Shown one piece after another: positions 1 to 9,439 of a stretch of 64,000 bases of DNA. The position numbers and the translations under genes are program-made. A model generated the notes under the pieces. The model had not been told where the DNA came from and made no database searches. It was given only the letters and a program-made list of their open reading frames with translations. Within the stretch, counting starts at the first letter, position 1, and the number at the start of each line of letters is the position of its first letter. The stretch lies in assembly GCF_028714215.1 (NCBI RefSeq), contig NZ_JAQTMS010000001.1, positions 127,010 to 191,009 of the forward strand, written 5' to 3'. The stretch comes from Rhodoferax sp. (lineage in GTDB: Bacteria > Pseudomonadota > Gammaproteobacteria > Burkholderiales > Burkholderiaceae_C).

Positions 1-394
1 TGTACTTGACCAGAAAGCGTCGGTCCTGCCCGATGCTGTTGCCACACATCGGAGAAGCGTTCTTGGGCACGTACTGGGTCAAGAATGAAATCAGGTTCGC
101 TTGTGCCTCCTCTTCGGTCAAGGTCGAGGCCTTGACCTTGTCAATCAGGCCACTTTTTCCGTGCGTGCCTTTGTTCCAGGCGTCCATGCTGTCAAGCTGC
201 TCGTCGCTTTGGTGGATCACCAGCACCGGACCTTCGGTACGACATTCAAGGTTTGGGCCGGTGACGACGACCGCGATTTCAATGATTCGTTCATGTTCGG
301 GCTCAAGCCCGGTCATCTCGCAATCAAGCCAGACAAGGTTTTGGTCGGATTTGACAAGCAATGCGTTGCCTGGGTTGGGGTTCTGTACGTTCAT
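1..394 (-). CDS. orn: Oligoribonuclease (partial, 3' end outside window)
   Basis: This gene encodes the N-terminal 131 residues of a DEDDh-family 3'-5' exoribonuclease that degrades 2-5 nt RNA fragments to mononucleotides in the cytoplasm. The start ATG is at 394. The exonuclease I motif WLDCEMTG, with its metal-binding Asp and Glu, lies near residue 23, followed by EHERIIEIA. The segment [14 protein letters not shown] near the window edge is the conserved second exonuclease block. The C-terminal Tyr and His-Asp motifs are outside the window. The gene is divergent from the M48 protease with 37 bp between the start codons, so the two probably share a promoter region. Identification is strong despite truncation. 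Confidence 0.93.
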   Translation of the reverse strand, partial: MNVQNPNPGNALLVKSDQNLVWLDCEMTGLEPEHERIIEIAVVVTGPNLECRTEGPVLVIHQSDEQLDSMDAWNKGTHGKSGLIDKVKASTLTEEEAQANLISFLTQYVPKNASPMCGNSIGQDRRFLVKY

Positions 395-431
395 GCCCGG
401 AATTGTCGCCGATGACCTAAACTCGGGCGCC

Positions 432-1709
432 ATGCCTGATTCGTTTCTCCTGTCTTCCCCTTCGATGTTGCTGACCCTCGCCTTTGCGCTGACCCTGATC
501 GCAGGCATGGTGCTGAAATTCTGGCTCAGCGCCCGCCAAATCCGGCATGTGGCACAACACCGCGCTGAAGTGCCGGAAGCGTTTTCCCGCACCGTCAGCC
601 TGAGCGCGCACCAGAAGAGCGCCGACTACACGATCGCCAAGGTGCGTTTTGGCCTGTTCGAACTGGTGCTGGGTTCACTGGTTCTTCTGCTGTGGACCTT
701 GTTTGGCGGACTCTCGACACTCAACCTGGCGCTGCTTGGGTGGCTGGGCGGTGGCATGGGGCAGCAGATGGCGCTGCTGGCAGGATTTGTGCTCATCAGC
801 GGATTTATTGATTTGCCGCTGACGCTGTACCAGACCTTCGTCATCGAGGAGCGTTTCGGCTTCAACCGGATGACATTCAAGCTCTGGCTGATCGATTTGA
901 TCAAATCAAGCTTGCTCGGGGTCATCATTGGCTTGCCCATTGCCACGCTTATCTTGTGGTTGATGGGTGCCGCCGGCAACCGCTGGTGGCTGTGGGCCTG
1001 GGGCGTCTGGATGGGTTTCAATCTGCTGGTGTTGCTGATCTACCCGACCTTCATCGCACCCTTGTTCAACAAATTTTCACCCGTAGAGGACGAAACACTC
1101 AAAGCACGCGTGACGGCCCTGATGCAGCGTTGCGGCTTTGCCGCAAAAGGACTTTTTGTAATGGACGGCAGCCGACGCAGCGCCCACGCGAATGCTTACT
1201 TCACCGGCTTTGGCGCGGCCAAGCGCGTGGTGTTTTATGACACGCTGCTGGCCAAACTGTCGGCCGGCGAAGTGGACGCCGTGTTGGCGCACGAACTTGG
1301 GCACTTCAAGCACAAACACCTGGTCAAACGCATCGTTTCAATGTTCGCCCTGAGCTTGCTTGGTTTTGCCCTGCTGGGCTGGCTGGCAACGCAACTGTGG
1401 TTCTACCACGGGCTGGGAGTGCAGCCCAACCTGAACGCCCCGAATGACGCTCTGGCCCTGCTGCTGTTCATGCTCACCGTGCCGGTCTTCAGCTTCTTCA
1501 TCGCACCGGTGTTTACCTGGTTCTCGCGAAAGCACGAGTTTCAGGCGGATGCCTACGCCGTGGCTCAAACCAGCGGCCAGGACCTCGGTACCGCCTTGCT
1601 CAAGCTTTATGAAGATAACGCCTCGACACTGACACCCGATCCGGTGTACGTGAAGTTCCACTACTCTCACCCGCCAGCGTCCGAGCGCCTGGCACGGATG
1701 CGGGTCTGA
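432..1709 (+). CDS. M48 family membrane zinc metalloprotease (Ste24/CAAX-protease-like)
   Basis: This is a 425-residue integral-membrane metallopeptidase. The start ATG at 432 is chosen because the open frame further upstream lies on top of the divergent orn gene and has no recognisable content. Several hydrophobic segments (about residues 12-32, 70-125, 155-200, 295-330 and 340-365) surround the zinc site. The HELGH motif starts at residue 287, and the third ligand lies in HEFQADAYA, with its Glu near residue 369. This arrangement is typical of Ste24-type M48A enzymes, which cut membrane-associated substrates. The bacterial role is usually membrane protein quality control, but the substrate is not known here. 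It is followed after 34 bp by rsgA and may be cotranscribed with it. Confidence 0.9.
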   Translation: MPDSFLLSSPSMLLTLAFALTLIAGMVLKFWLSARQIRHVAQHRAEVPEAFSRTVSLSAHQKSADYTIAKVRFGLFELVLGSLVLLLWTLFGGLSTLNLALLGWLGGGMGQQMALLAGFVLISGFIDLPLTLYQTFVIEERFGFNRMTFKLWLIDLIKSSLLGVIIGLPIATLILWLMGAAGNRWWLWAWGVWMGFNLLVLLIYPTFIAPLFNKFSPVEDETLKARVTALMQRCGFAAKGLFVMDGSRRSAHANAYFTGFGAAKRVVFYDTLLAKLSAGEVDAVLAHELGHFKHKHLVKRIVSMFALSLLGFALLGWLATQLWFYHGLGVQPNLNAPNDALALLLFMLTVPVFSFFIAPVFTWFSRKHEFQADAYAVAQTSGQDLGTALLKLYEDNASTLTPDPVYVKFHYSHPPASERLARMRV

Positions 1710-1743
1710 GCCAACGACCGCCCACCCGCAAGGCGATCAGTCG

Positions 1744-2664
1744 ATGCAACAAGACACTCTCCAGCGCGGCCTGATCGTCGCCAATTACGGCCGCCACTTT
1801 CTGGTCGAAACGCCAGACGGGAAGCGCCTGATCTGCCATTCGCGCGGTAAGAAGAGTCAGGGGTTGGTGGGGGATCGGGTCCTGTGGCAGGCCTCGCGCG
1901 ACGAGGGCACCATCGAAAAGATCGAACCGCGGAAAAACGTGTTTTACCGCCAGGATCAAATCCGGACCAAGTCTTTTGCCGCGAATCTGGACCAGATATT
2001 GATCCTGATCGCGGCTGAGCCCGAATTCTCCAGCAGTCAACTCTCTCGCGCCCTGATTGCGGCGGAGGCCGAGCACATCACGCCCATCATTGCGCTCAAC
2101 AAAAGCGACCTGATCGAGCCCTTCGCGCGCGCCTGGGAGTGGCTGCTGCCGTATCGGCAAATGCATTACGGCGTGCTCCCGCTGTCGCTCAAAAAATCGG
2201 CCCAAGTGGATCGGGGCGCGCTGTTGAAACTGCTGGCGGGCAAAACGACGTTGGTGCTGGGTCCGTCCGGAGCCGGCAAGAGTACCTTGATCAACCTGCT
2301 GGCACCGGGCGCGCTGGCACAGACCGGTGAAATTTCCCAAGCCTTGAATTCGGGCAAACACACCACTACCAGCACCACCTGGTACTGGGTGGACGAGGAT
2401 AAAACGACGGCCTTGATTGACTCGCCAGGGTTCCAGGAATTTGGTCTGAACCACATCGACCCGGCACAGTTGGCGGCTTATATGCCGGACCTCAAACCCC
2501 ACGTGGCCAACTGCAAGTTCTACAACTGCAGCCATCTTCACGAGCCCGGTTGCGGCGTCATGGCCGCCATCAAACCAGACGCCGATCCCGCAGGCATCAG
2601 TGCCAATCGCTACAAAATTTACAGCGACTTGTATGCCGAGCTGAGCCAGGTGAAAAGATATTGA
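1744..2664 (+). CDS. rsgA: Ribosome small-subunit-dependent GTPase A
   Basis: This is a 306-residue circularly permuted GTPase that assists late maturation of the 30S subunit. The order is an N-terminal OB-fold (residues 1-75), then the permuted G domain with G4 NKSD (about 120), G1 GPSGAGKST (173) and G3 DSPG (about 226), and a C-terminal zinc finger with the CKFYNC-H-C arrangement near residues 257-272. This motif order is diagnostic of RsgA/YjeQ. Its 3' end nearly touches the convergent CobD-like gene, with about 19 bp between the stop codons. The gap holds a 15-bp sequence that recurs at another convergent junction (29171-29185). Confidence 0.96.
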   Translation: MQQDTLQRGLIVANYGRHFLVETPDGKRLICHSRGKKSQGLVGDRVLWQASRDEGTIEKIEPRKNVFYRQDQIRTKSFAANLDQILILIAAEPEFSSSQLSRALIAAEAEHITPIIALNKSDLIEPFARAWEWLLPYRQMHYGVLPLSLKKSAQVDRGALLKLLAGKTTLVLGPSGAGKSTLINLLAPGALAQTGEISQALNSGKHTTTSTTWYWVDEDKTTALIDSPGFQEFGLNHIDPAQLAAYMPDLKPHVANCKFYNCSHLHEPGCGVMAAIKPDADPAGISANRYKIYSDLYAELSQVKRY

Positions 2665-2670
2665 AAGATC

Positions 2671-2685
2671 GGGTGAACAGGCCCT
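2671..2685. repeat. 15-bp sequence shared by two convergent gene junctions (copy 1)
   Basis: The sequence GGGTGAACAGGCCCT lies between the stop codons of rsgA and the convergent CobD-like gene. Its exact reverse complement is at 29171-29185, between accD and yggT, which also converge. The ends are weakly palindromic (AGGG/CCCT). Whether it is a dispersed repeat or chance cannot be judged from two copies. Confidence 0.45.
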
Positions 2686-3613
2686 AGCCCAGCAGGCGCG
2701 CCAGTGTCAGGAGAGCGAGCAGTACCATCCACATGACCACCGTGCGCCAGACCAGGCCGACCACCACGGCCAGATGCGCCAGTTCGGGCACCTGCCCGGA
2801 AGACGGTTCACTCTGCCTGTCTGAACCCTGCAGCCGAATATTGACCGCGCCCGCTGTCGCCGCCAGCACGACGCCATCATTGTCGCCAGCAGAACGCGGC
2901 TCGTAATTGCGCCAGCCATCAATCGCTTCTTCAAAGCTGCCAACCACGGCAAAACTGATCGCGGTAACACGACTTGGCACCCAGTCAATAACCATCCAGG
3001 CGTCAGCGGCAGTCTGTTGCAGCGCTTCACTGACCGGCTGATGGTGCGTCCTGCTCCTGTGCCGCCAGTAGCGGGCGACGAATTCACTCAATCGGTACAG
3101 GACCGCGCCGGCCGGGCCGAAACCAAAAGCCGCCAGAACCGAGAACCAGGTCAGCACGCCGAAGACATGACGGTGGGCCGACAGCACCGAATGCTCAATC
3201 ACGTGACGCACGATTTCGCTGCGGGGCAACTCGCTGGCGTCAATCTGTTTCCAGCTTGCCAGCAATTCGCGAGCCCGATCTTCGTCCCCATCCGCCAGGG
3301 CATTCCTGATCTGGGTGAAATGAAAACTGAACTGTCTGAACCCGAGCGTTGCATACAGCACCGCCACGCTCCAGATTACCGCCACCGGCCAGCCCAAAAA
3401 AGCATCCAGCAGGCTGTAAATGGCCAGTGTTGCCAGCGACGGGCCGCCCACCGCAAAGCCCCAGGCCAACCAGCCATGGAAGGATTTTCCGGCATCAAAA
3501 TTTCGGGTACTCCAGCGCACCCAGGCACGCATGCTGGCATGCACCGGATTACCCAGACTCAGAGGACGCGCCTGCTCCAGCAACAGGGCAAGAAGCACCG
3601 AAATAAAGCTCAT
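2684..3613 (-). CDS. CobD/CbiB family membrane protein
   Basis: This is a 309-residue membrane protein resembling CobD/CbiB and AmpE. The start is the ATG at 3613, giving MSFISVLLALLLEQARPL; an upstream in-frame extension runs into the neighbouring Nudix gene and is unlikely. It has an N-terminal hydrophobic segment, two more around residues 55-100 and 150-180, a conserved EFVARYW stretch, and a C-terminal helix. True CbiB makes adenosylcobinamide, but no other cobalamin gene is nearby. In beta-proteobacteria this short form is usually an orphan, so a cobalamin role is not established. It sits 25 bp downstream of the Nudix gene on the same strand, so the two probably form an operon. Confidence 0.8.
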   Translation of the reverse strand: MSFISVLLALLLEQARPLSLGNPVHASMRAWVRWSTRNFDAGKSFHGWLAWGFAVGGPSLATLAIYSLLDAFLGWPVAVIWSVAVLYATLGFRQFSFHFTQIRNALADGDEDRARELLASWKQIDASELPRSEIVRHVIEHSVLSAHRHVFGVLTWFSVLAAFGFGPAGAVLYRLSEFVARYWRHRSRTHHQPVSEALQQTAADAWMVIDWVPSRVTAISFAVVGSFEEAIDGWRNYEPRSAGDNDGVVLAATAGAVNIRLQGSDRQSEPSSGQVPELAHLAVVVGLVWRTVVMWMVLLALLTLARLLG

Positions 3614-3638
3614 GCAACCATCATAGCTGCACTGTGCC

Positions 3639-4340
3639 TCAGGCCGACAGCATTCGATAGAAGTTGCGCAGCATGCCGGCGGTGGCACCCCAGATGAAAC
3701 GCTGCGTCATGCGGTCCTGATACGGCATCGAGAACCATTCGCGTCGAACCCCTTCCCACTCGAAAACATGACGCCGATGATGGCCTGGGTTCATCAGGAA
3801 TTCCAGTGGCACCTCGAACACATCGGCTACTTCGTAGGCGTTGGGGGTCAGCGTAAAACCTGGCTCTACCAGACCGACCACCGGCGTGATGATGAAAGCC
3901 GAACCGGTCGCGTATTGGGGCAACAGGCCCAGCACCTGCACCAAAGCCGGATCCAGGCCAATTTCTTCTTGCGTCTCGCGCAAGGCGGTGGCCGATGCAT
4001 CCGCGTCGTCTGCCTCGGCCTTGCCACCCGGAAAAGCAATTTGCCCGGAATGGGTCGATAGATGCAGGGTGCGCTCCGTCAGCAGGACGGTGGGCTGCTC
4101 GCGCATGACGATCGGCAGCAGCACCGAGGCATGCGTCGGTGCCCGGTCGACAAATTTTGTCTCCGCCAGCAATTCGGGCTCCCACAGCGGGGGTGAAGCG
4201 AAGCGCCGCCGCAAGGCCACTGGCTGCAGCGATGCCCGCGGCACTACCGGCAGATGTGAATCCACGCCCTGCACCGGAACTTGACGCGGGTCGAAGTTCG
4301 GCAAACTGGACAAGGAGACACTGGATACGCTTGACGCCAT
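3639..4340 (-). CDS. Nudix hydrolase, CoA pyrophosphatase family
   Basis: This is a 233-residue Nudix protein of the CoA diphosphatase (NudL/UPF0035) type. The family signature LHLSTHSGQIAFPGGKAE is followed by the Nudix box ending RETQEEIGL (about residues 135-160). The first Glu of the classic Nudix box is replaced, as is usual in this CoA-specific subfamily. The expected activity is cleavage of CoA or acyl-CoA to phosphopantetheine derivatives and 3',5'-ADP; exact substrate choice is inferred. The ATG at 4340 lies upstream of the terminator of the rplS operon, which separates the transcription units. Confidence 0.88.
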   Translation of the reverse strand: MASSVSSVSLSSLPNFDPRQVPVQGVDSHLPVVPRASLQPVALRRRFASPPLWEPELLAETKFVDRAPTHASVLLPIVMREQPTVLLTERTLHLSTHSGQIAFPGGKAEADDADASATALRETQEEIGLDPALVQVLGLLPQYATGSAFIITPVVGLVEPGFTLTPNAYEVADVFEVPLEFLMNPGHHRRHVFEWEGVRREWFSMPYQDRMTQRFIWGATAGMLRNFYRMLSA

Positions 4341-4370
4341 GGAAAAGACGATGAGAAAAAACCTAAAAGC

Positions 4371-4406
4371 AAAAAAGCCGCCTCAAGCATAAGCTGGGCG
4401 GCTTTT
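4371..4406 (-). terminator. Rho-independent terminator of the rpsP-rimM-trmD-rplS operon
   Basis: An inverted repeat, AAAAGCCGCC paired with GGCGGCTTTT, lies 15 bp beyond the rplS stop codon. Read on the minus strand it ends in a run of six T. This is a canonical intrinsic terminator. Confidence 0.88.
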
Positions 4407-4421
4407 CCAAAACAGCTCGCG

Positions 4422-4808
4422 TTATGCGTTAGCGGCTTGGGTAGCGGTTTTCTTGGCCGGCAGCTTTTCCTTGATACGGGCCGATTTACCACTGCGATCG
4501 CGCAAGTAGTACAGCTTGGCACGACGCACATCGCCACGGCGCTTGATTTCGATACTGGCAATCAGCGGGCTGTAGGTCTGGAAAGTACGCTCAACACCTT
4601 CTCCGCTGGAGATTTTTCGAACGATGAAGGCACTGTTGAGGCCGCGATTGCGTTTGGCAATGACGACGCCTTCATAGGCTTGCAGACGCTTGCGCGCCCC
4701 TTCAACAACGTTCACGCTGACAACCACCGTGTCACCGGGGGCGAATTCGGGAATTGTTTTCCCGAGGCGAGCAATTTCTTCCTGCTCAAGGGTTTGAATC
4801 AAATTCAT
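4422..4808 (-). CDS. rplS: 50S ribosomal protein L19
   Basis: This is a 128-residue ribosomal protein at the 30S-50S interface. The family hallmarks [45 protein letters not shown] and the C-terminal [21 protein letters not shown] are all present. The last ten residues ([10 protein letters not shown]) form a short Ala/Thr/Lys tail typical of beta-proteobacterial L19. It is the last gene of the rpsP operon, 139 bp after trmD, and is followed by a strong terminator. Confidence 0.98.
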   Translation of the reverse strand: MNLIQTLEQEEIARLGKTIPEFAPGDTVVVSVNVVEGARKRLQAYEGVVIAKRNRGLNSAFIVRKISSGEGVERTFQTYSPLIASIEIKRRGDVRRAKLYYLRDRSGKSARIKEKLPAKKTATQAANA

Positions 4809-4947
4809 GTTTTCCTCAAATGATCTTGGAAGCGCCAGCGTCGGGATTGACGCAAAGGCCCCACTGCAAACGAAGCAAGGCGGCCCGCCAGAGGATCGAT
4901 AAGCCTTAAATTATAACCCGATCGAACGCCCAAAGCCCAACTGGACC

Positions 4948-5691
4948 TCAGTGCCCGAGCAGAAAAGCTTCGTCCATGGGGCTCAGCCGCCCGGCCTGCC
5001 GCGCCTGCGCTATCAAATCGGGGCGCAAGCGGGCGGTCAGGGCCAGCCGCTGCTCACGCCGCCACCGTTCGATCCGGTCATGGTGACCCGAGAGCAGAAC
5101 TTCCGGCACCGTACTGCCGGACCAGTTCTCCGGGCGGGTGTAATGCGGGCAATCCAGCAAGCCGTCCAGCGCCGGATTGAAGCTGTCCTGCTGGTGGCTG
5201 TCTGCACTGCCCAAGACCCCCGGCTGCAGGCGAGCGACGGCGTCCAGCAAAGCCATGGCGGCAATTTCACCACCCGACAGAACAAAGTCGCCCAGACTGA
5301 TTTGCTGCGTGACATGGGCGTCGATAAAACGCTGGTCAATCCCCTCATAGCGGCCACAAATCAGTACCGCACCCTGGCTGTCGGCCAAGCGCGCCACCAC
5401 GGAGTGACTAAGCGGCACGCCAGCAGGCGAAAAGAGAACCACCGGGACAGCATCATGGCGTTCCACCTGGATGCTTTTCAGGCACAGGGTCAGGGGTTCG
5501 GCCATCATCACCATGCCAGGGCCACCGCCAAACGGCCTGTCATCGACGCGCCGGTAATTCCCGGAAGCAAAATCCCGTGGGTTGGAAAAATGCACATCCA
5601 CCTGGCCAGACTCGAAGGCACGCCGGGTGATGCCGCTGGTCAACAGCGGCGCAAACAATTCCGGAAAAAGCGTGACAACGTCGAAGCGCAT
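4948..5691 (-). CDS. trmD: tRNA (guanine37-N1)-methyltransferase
   Basis: This is a 247-residue SPOUT methyltransferase that makes m1G37 in tRNAs reading CNN codons and so prevents +1 frameshifting. The start ATG at 5691 gives [13 protein letters not shown]; the longer frame upstream overlaps rimM and is rejected. The trefoil-knot SAM-binding region contains [16 protein letters not shown] (about residues 50-65), ICGRYEGID (about 113-121) and [11 protein letters not shown] with its catalytic Asp (about 131-143). The gene lies 10 bp after rimM in the conserved rpsP-rimM-trmD-rplS operon. Confidence 0.97.
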   Translation of the reverse strand: MRFDVVTLFPELFAPLLTSGITRRAFESGQVDVHFSNPRDFASGNYRRVDDRPFGGGPGMVMMAEPLTLCLKSIQVERHDAVPVVLFSPAGVPLSHSVVARLADSQGAVLICGRYEGIDQRFIDAHVTQQISLGDFVLSGGEIAAMALLDAVARLQPGVLGSADSHQQDSFNPALDGLLDCPHYTRPENWSGSTVPEVLLSGHHDRIERWRREQRLALTARLRPDLIAQARQAGRLSPMDEAFLLGH

Positions 5692-5701
5692 CTGACGACT
5701 C

Positions 5702-6265
5702 TCAATAGTCGGCTTGCCAGTCCACCAAAATGCGCCGCCCTGGCAAATCAACGTCGTCAATGTAGGTCGACACAAAGGGGATCATTCTCTCGAACTTCTT
5801 GCCCTCTTGCTCGCAATCCATCACCAGTACGGTTTGCGCTCCGGTTGACAACAGTTCCTTGACCGTCCCCAGCATCACACCGGCCCGATTGACGACATTC
5901 AATCCAATCAGGTCGACCCAATAGTATTCATCTTCTTGCGTGCTTGGGAAACTGGACCTGGAGACGAAAATACGGGCGCCACGCAGGGCTTCAGCCGCAT
6001 CGCGGTCATCGATCTCACGCGCTGAAGCGACAACCGCGCCAGAGTGCGTCTTGGCTTGCACGATGGACAGCTTGCCAACGCCGGAAAAGGTTTTTGCCCC
6101 GATCTCGGATGGCAAAAGAAACCAGCGCTTGGAAGAAAAAAGCGCCTCCGGATCGGCGCTGTAAGGCTGGACTCTGAACCAGCCTTTGATGCCCCAGGCA
6201 TCATTGACGCGCCCAACTTCGATGGCATCCGCCGGCAGTTCGGCGGCTTCGAGGCCAGGCAGCAT
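5702..6265 (-). CDS. rimM: Ribosome maturation factor RimM
   Basis: This is a 187-residue 30S assembly factor that binds S19 and acts on the 16S 3' domain. The N-terminal RimM domain contains [22 protein letters not shown] (residues about 16-37), and the C-terminal PRC-barrel contains [15 protein letters not shown] and [21 protein letters not shown]. The ATG at 6265 is used; a GTG immediately before it (6268) is an equally possible start. The gene follows rpsP by about 10 bp and precedes trmD by 10 bp. Confidence 0.95.
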   Translation of the reverse strand: MLPGLEAAELPADAIEVGRVNDAWGIKGWFRVQPYSADPEALFSSKRWFLLPSEIGAKTFSGVGKLSIVQAKTHSGAVVASAREIDDRDAAEALRGARIFVSRSSFPSTQEDEYYWVDLIGLNVVNRAGVMLGTVKELLSTGAQTVLVMDCEQEGKKFERMIPFVSTYIDDVDLPGRRILVDWQADY

Positions 6266-6275
6266 CACAATGGCA

Positions 6276-6527
6276 TCAGACCGCTTTTTTTGCCGCTTGC
6301 TCGACCAGTCGCTCCACCGTGGGGGAGGCCTGAGCGCCTACGCTTTTCCAGTAAGTGAGACGGTCCTGAGCAATGCGGATGCTCTCTTCATTGGCAGTCG
6401 CGATCGGGTTATAAAAACCAATGCGCTCAATGAAACGACCGTCACGGCGGGTCCGCTTGTCGGCGACGACAATATTGAAAAACGGGCGTGCTTTGGCACC
6501 GCCACGGGCGAGTCGAATGACGACCAT
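6276..6527 (-). CDS. rpsP: 30S ribosomal protein S16
   Basis: This is an 83-residue S16 protein, first gene of its operon. The typical start [23 protein letters not shown] is followed by [16 protein letters not shown] and a [21 protein letters not shown] segment. A clear Shine-Dalgarno, AAAGGA, lies 7 nt before the ATG. The promoter must lie in the roughly 130 bp separating it from the divergent GNAT gene at 6661. Confidence 0.98.
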   Translation of the reverse strand: MVVIRLARGGAKARPFFNIVVADKRTRRDGRFIERIGFYNPIATANEESIRIAQDRLTYWKSVGAQASPTVERLVEQAAKKAV

Positions 6528-6660
6528 GATTTATCCTTTGGGGTGGCAGAGTTTTATTTCCACCATTTAATAAGCACTCAATCCAGCGTTGAGACACGCG
6601 ACATGACCACCCGGTCAGCGACACACTGGAAAGCTTTTTATTATAACGTTTCCTCTATTT

Positions 6661-7182
6661 ATGCCTATTATTCGCCCCAGCCAATCCCGAGACCTCCCGG
6701 CTATTGCCGCCATTTATGCCCATCACGTGCTCACCGGAACCGGTACTTTCGAGCTTGAACCGCCCTCCGAGAGCGAGATGGCGAACCGCCGTACCGATGT
6801 GCTGTCCAAGGGGCTACCCTACCTGGTGGCAGCCGAAGGCGATACGGTACTGGGCTTTGCCTACTGCAACTGGTTCAAGCCACGCCCAGCCTATCGGTTC
6901 TCGGCCGAAGACTCGATCTATGTGGCCCCGCAGGCCCAGGGCCACGGCCTCGGCCGGGCGCTGCTGACAGAACTGGCAACGCAAGCGGAAAAAGCGGGCG
7001 TGCGAAAATTGATCGCGGTGATTGGCGACTCGGCCAATACCGGATCGATCGGGGTCCACCGTTGTGTCGGGTTTTCCCACGTCGGCGTACTTCAATCCTG
7101 CGGCTGGAAATTTGATCAATGGCGCGATGTGGTCATGATGGACAAGGCGCTGGGCCTGGGCGCCACAAGCGCCCCGCAATAG
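6661..7182 (+). CDS. GNAT N-acetyltransferase, phosphinothricin acetyltransferase-like
   Basis: This is a 173-residue GNAT enzyme of the Pat/Bar/YncA type. The N-terminal IIRPSQSRDLPAIAAIYAHHVLTGTGTFE is typical of this group. The acetyl-CoA pyrophosphate loop is VAPQAQGHGLGRALL (about residues 88-102), and the C-terminus carries GFSHVGVLQSCGWKFDQW, which matches the subgroup's substrate-side segment. It probably acetylates a small amine or amino-acid analogue such as methionine sulfoximine; the substrate is not established. No good Shine-Dalgarno precedes the ATG. It is followed after 12 bp by the TM2-like gene. Confidence 0.87.
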   Translation: MPIIRPSQSRDLPAIAAIYAHHVLTGTGTFELEPPSESEMANRRTDVLSKGLPYLVAAEGDTVLGFAYCNWFKPRPAYRFSAEDSIYVAPQAQGHGLGRALLTELATQAEKAGVRKLIAVIGDSANTGSIGVHRCVGFSHVGVLQSCGWKFDQWRDVVMMDKALGLGATSAPQ

Positions 7183-7194
7183 CAACAGGATGTC

Positions 7195-7641
7195 ATGAAA
7201 AACAAAACTCTGGCCGCTTGGCTGGCATTGATCGGCGGCCCCTTGGGACTGCACCGTCTTTACTTGCACGGGAGCGGCGACCTGTTGGGTTGGTTACTGC
7301 CCGTCCCCACCGCCTTGGGCCTGTACGGTCTTGAGCGGGTGTGGCGCAATGGATTGGACGACTTGTGGAGCTGGCTGTTGATCCCGCTACTGGGTTTTAC
7401 CATCGCCGGCTGCGCATTGACGGCCATTGTTTACGGCTTGACAAGCCCGGAGAAATGGAACGCCCGGTACAACCCTTCGGCGCTCCCGGACGCCGCCTCG
7501 GGAAACAGCAACTGGGCGACCATTGGAGCGATAGTGTTGGCCCTGCTGCTGGGCAGCACAGTCCTGATGAGCAGCATGGTGTGGAGTGTTCAACACTACT
7601 TTGAATACCAAATCGAGGAGGCCCGCAAGATTTCTCAATGA
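7195..7641 (+). CDS. TM2-domain-like small membrane protein, function unknown
   Basis: This is a 148-residue protein with four predicted membrane segments: about residues 7-25, 30-46, 57-83 and 103-125. The N-terminal AAWLALIGGPLGLHRLYLHG resembles the TM2 domain, in which a G-x-G-x-HRFYLG-like turn links two helices. TM2 proteins have no agreed bacterial role. It lies 12 bp behind the GNAT gene and is convergent with the phosphate transporter. Assignment beyond the TM2-like start is not possible. Confidence 0.72.
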   Translation: MKNKTLAAWLALIGGPLGLHRLYLHGSGDLLGWLLPVPTALGLYGLERVWRNGLDDLWSWLLIPLLGFTIAGCALTAIVYGLTSPEKWNARYNPSALPDAASGNSNWATIGAIVLALLLGSTVLMSSMVWSVQHYFEYQIEEARKISQ

Positions 7642-7675
7642 AGCAGGCCGTTGACGGGCGACGCTGTTCGGCGCG

Positions 7676-8686
7676 CTAAAAGACCTGCAGACTGACCCAA
7701 TAGGCAATTGCACCGATGAAGGCCGTGGCGGGAATCGTCAGGATCCAGGCCCAGATGATGTTACCGGCGACACCCCAGCGCACAGCACTGGCACGCTGGG
7801 TCGCACCGACCCCCACGATCGCCCCGGTAATGGTATGGGTGGTCGAAACCGGAATACCCAGAATTGCCGCCGTGAAAAGCGTAATGGCGCCCCCCGTTTC
7901 GGCACAGAAGCCGTGCACCGGCTTGAGCTTGGTGAGTCTTTGACCCATGGTCTTGACAATGCGCCAGCCGCCAAACAAGGTACCCATGGCAATCGCCGTG
8001 TAGCAACTGAGCACCACCCAGGTCGGCGGCGACTTGTCCGCGGCGGCGGTGTAGCCGGTGGCGATCAGGAGCATCCAGACAATACCGATGGTTTTCTGTG
8101 CATCATTGCCACCGTGGCCCAGACTGTAAGCACCGGCCGACACCAGTTGCAGCCGCCGAAACCAGCGGTCAACGCGACTGGGTGTGCTGCTGCGAAAGAG
8201 CCACGACACTCCAATCAGCATCAGCGAGCCCAACAGGAATCCCATCAGGGGCGACACAAATATGAACACCACCGTCTTCGCTATGCTGGCAAATATCAGC
8301 GCCGAGGCGCCGGCCTTGGAAATGACGGCGCCGACAATGCCCCCGATCAGCGCGTGCGAGGAACTGCTGGGGATACCGTAATACCAGGTGATGAAGTTCC
8401 AGCTGATGGCACCAACCAGGGCGCCAAAAACAACGTTCACGTCGACCACCCCGGGCTGTGCCAGCCCTTTGCCAATCGTCGCCGCCACACTCAACTGAAA
8501 AATCACGATCGCGATGAAATTGAAGACCGCCGCAAAAAGCACGGCCTGTCCGGGTTTCAGAACACCGGTCGATACCACCGTGGCAATCGAGTTTGCGGCG
8601 TCATGAAATCCGTTCATGAAATCGAACGCCAGCGCCAGCACCACCAGCATCACCACCACCCACAGCCCCACCTGAACCGATGCCAT
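7676..8686 (-). CDS. pit: Low-affinity inorganic phosphate transporter (Pit family)
   Basis: This is a 336-residue permease of the PiT family, importing divalent metal-phosphate complexes with protons. The two inverted repeats carry the family signatures DFMNGFHDAANSIATVVSTG (about residues 24-43) and, in the second half, GGNDAQKTIGIVW and IPVSTTHTITGAIVGVG. Roughly ten hydrophobic helices are visible. The gene starts 12 bp after the DUF47 gene, an arrangement known to couple Pit transport to a PhoU-like regulator. Conservation is full and no damage is seen. Confidence 0.94.
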   Translation of the reverse strand: MASVQVGLWVVVMLVVLALAFDFMNGFHDAANSIATVVSTGVLKPGQAVLFAAVFNFIAIVIFQLSVAATIGKGLAQPGVVDVNVVFGALVGAISWNFITWYYGIPSSSSHALIGGIVGAVISKAGASALIFASIAKTVVFIFVSPLMGFLLGSLMLIGVSWLFRSSTPSRVDRWFRRLQLVSAGAYSLGHGGNDAQKTIGIVWMLLIATGYTAAADKSPPTWVVLSCYTAIAMGTLFGGWRIVKTMGQRLTKLKPVHGFCAETGGAITLFTAAILGIPVSTTHTITGAIVGVGATQRASAVRWGVAGNIIWAWILTIPATAFIGAIAYWVSLQVF

Positions 8687-8698
8687 GACAGTAACGGC

Positions 8699-9346
8699 TC
8701 AGGAGTTCTCGAGGACAATGCCCTCGATAACGTTGGCGACGTCTTCGCACTTGTCGGTGATGGTCTCCAGCAATTCATAGATCGCCTTGAGTTTGATCAC
8801 CTCACGCACGTCCGGCTCCTCCCGGAACAGCTTGCTCATGGCACTTCTCATGACGCGGTCGGCATCCGACTCAAGCTGGTCGATCTCCTCACAGGTTTTC
8901 AGTGCCGCCGCCGCCGTCGCCGGGTCGGCCACCTTGGCCAACATATTGACGGCATCGCGCACCCGTTCGCAGCACTTGACGCTGAGGTCGGTCAGGCGCG
9001 TGATGTCTTCCGTCATGTGGTGCACGTCGTACAGCGCCATGGTCTCGGCCGAGTCCTGGATCAGGTCGGCAATATCGTCCATGGTGTTGATCAGCGTATG
9101 AATCTGTTCCCGATCAATGGGCGTAATGAACGTGATATGAATTGCCTTGTTGACATCATGTGTGACCCGGTCCGCCGCCCGCTCGGCATTGTCCACGTCC
9201 TGGTTGTATTTTTGGCGCAGGTGAAGATCGCTGTAGTTCGCCACCAGCTTGGAAAACGCCCGTGCCGCCTCAACGATACGGTCAGCATGCTGGTTGAACA
9301 TTTCAAAAAAATTACCATCGCGCGGCAACAGCTTGCCAAAGAACAT
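8699..9346 (-). CDS. DUF47 family PhoU-like phosphate transport regulator
   Basis: This is a 215-residue all-helical DUF47 protein (also called Pit accessory protein). The ATG at 9346 gives MFFGKLLPRDGNFFEMFNQHADRI and is preceded by a GAGGAG ribosome-binding site. The PhoU-like metal-binding motifs appear as ERAADRVTHDVNKAIHITFITPIDRE (about residues 67-92) and CEEIDQLESDADRVMRSAM (about 151-170). In other bacteria such proteins tune Pit activity. The 12-bp gap to the Pit gene supports cotranscription and joint function. Confidence 0.92.
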   Translation of the reverse strand: MFFGKLLPRDGNFFEMFNQHADRIVEAARAFSKLVANYSDLHLRQKYNQDVDNAERAADRVTHDVNKAIHITFITPIDREQIHTLINTMDDIADLIQDSAETMALYDVHHMTEDITRLTDLSVKCCERVRDAVNMLAKVADPATAAAALKTCEEIDQLESDADRVMRSAMSKLFREEPDVREVIKLKAIYELLETITDKCEDVANVIEGIVLENS

Positions 9347-9439
9347 GGCTGACTCCTCAAGGGAAGATATCAAAGATATGACGTATTTGTGACTGCGCGA
9401 AGTTTAACCGCCCGCCCTGCCGGGAACACCCCGGAAAAA

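Noticed and set aside
6-431. In-frame extension of the M48 protease upstream of 432
   Set aside because: It lies antisense to orn, whose protein sequence is clearly conserved; the extension has no recognisable content.
7835-9352. Long open frame on the plus strand over the phosphate transporter genes
   Set aside because: Antisense shadow of the Pit and DUF47 genes; low-complexity His/Gln/Arg composition without motifs.
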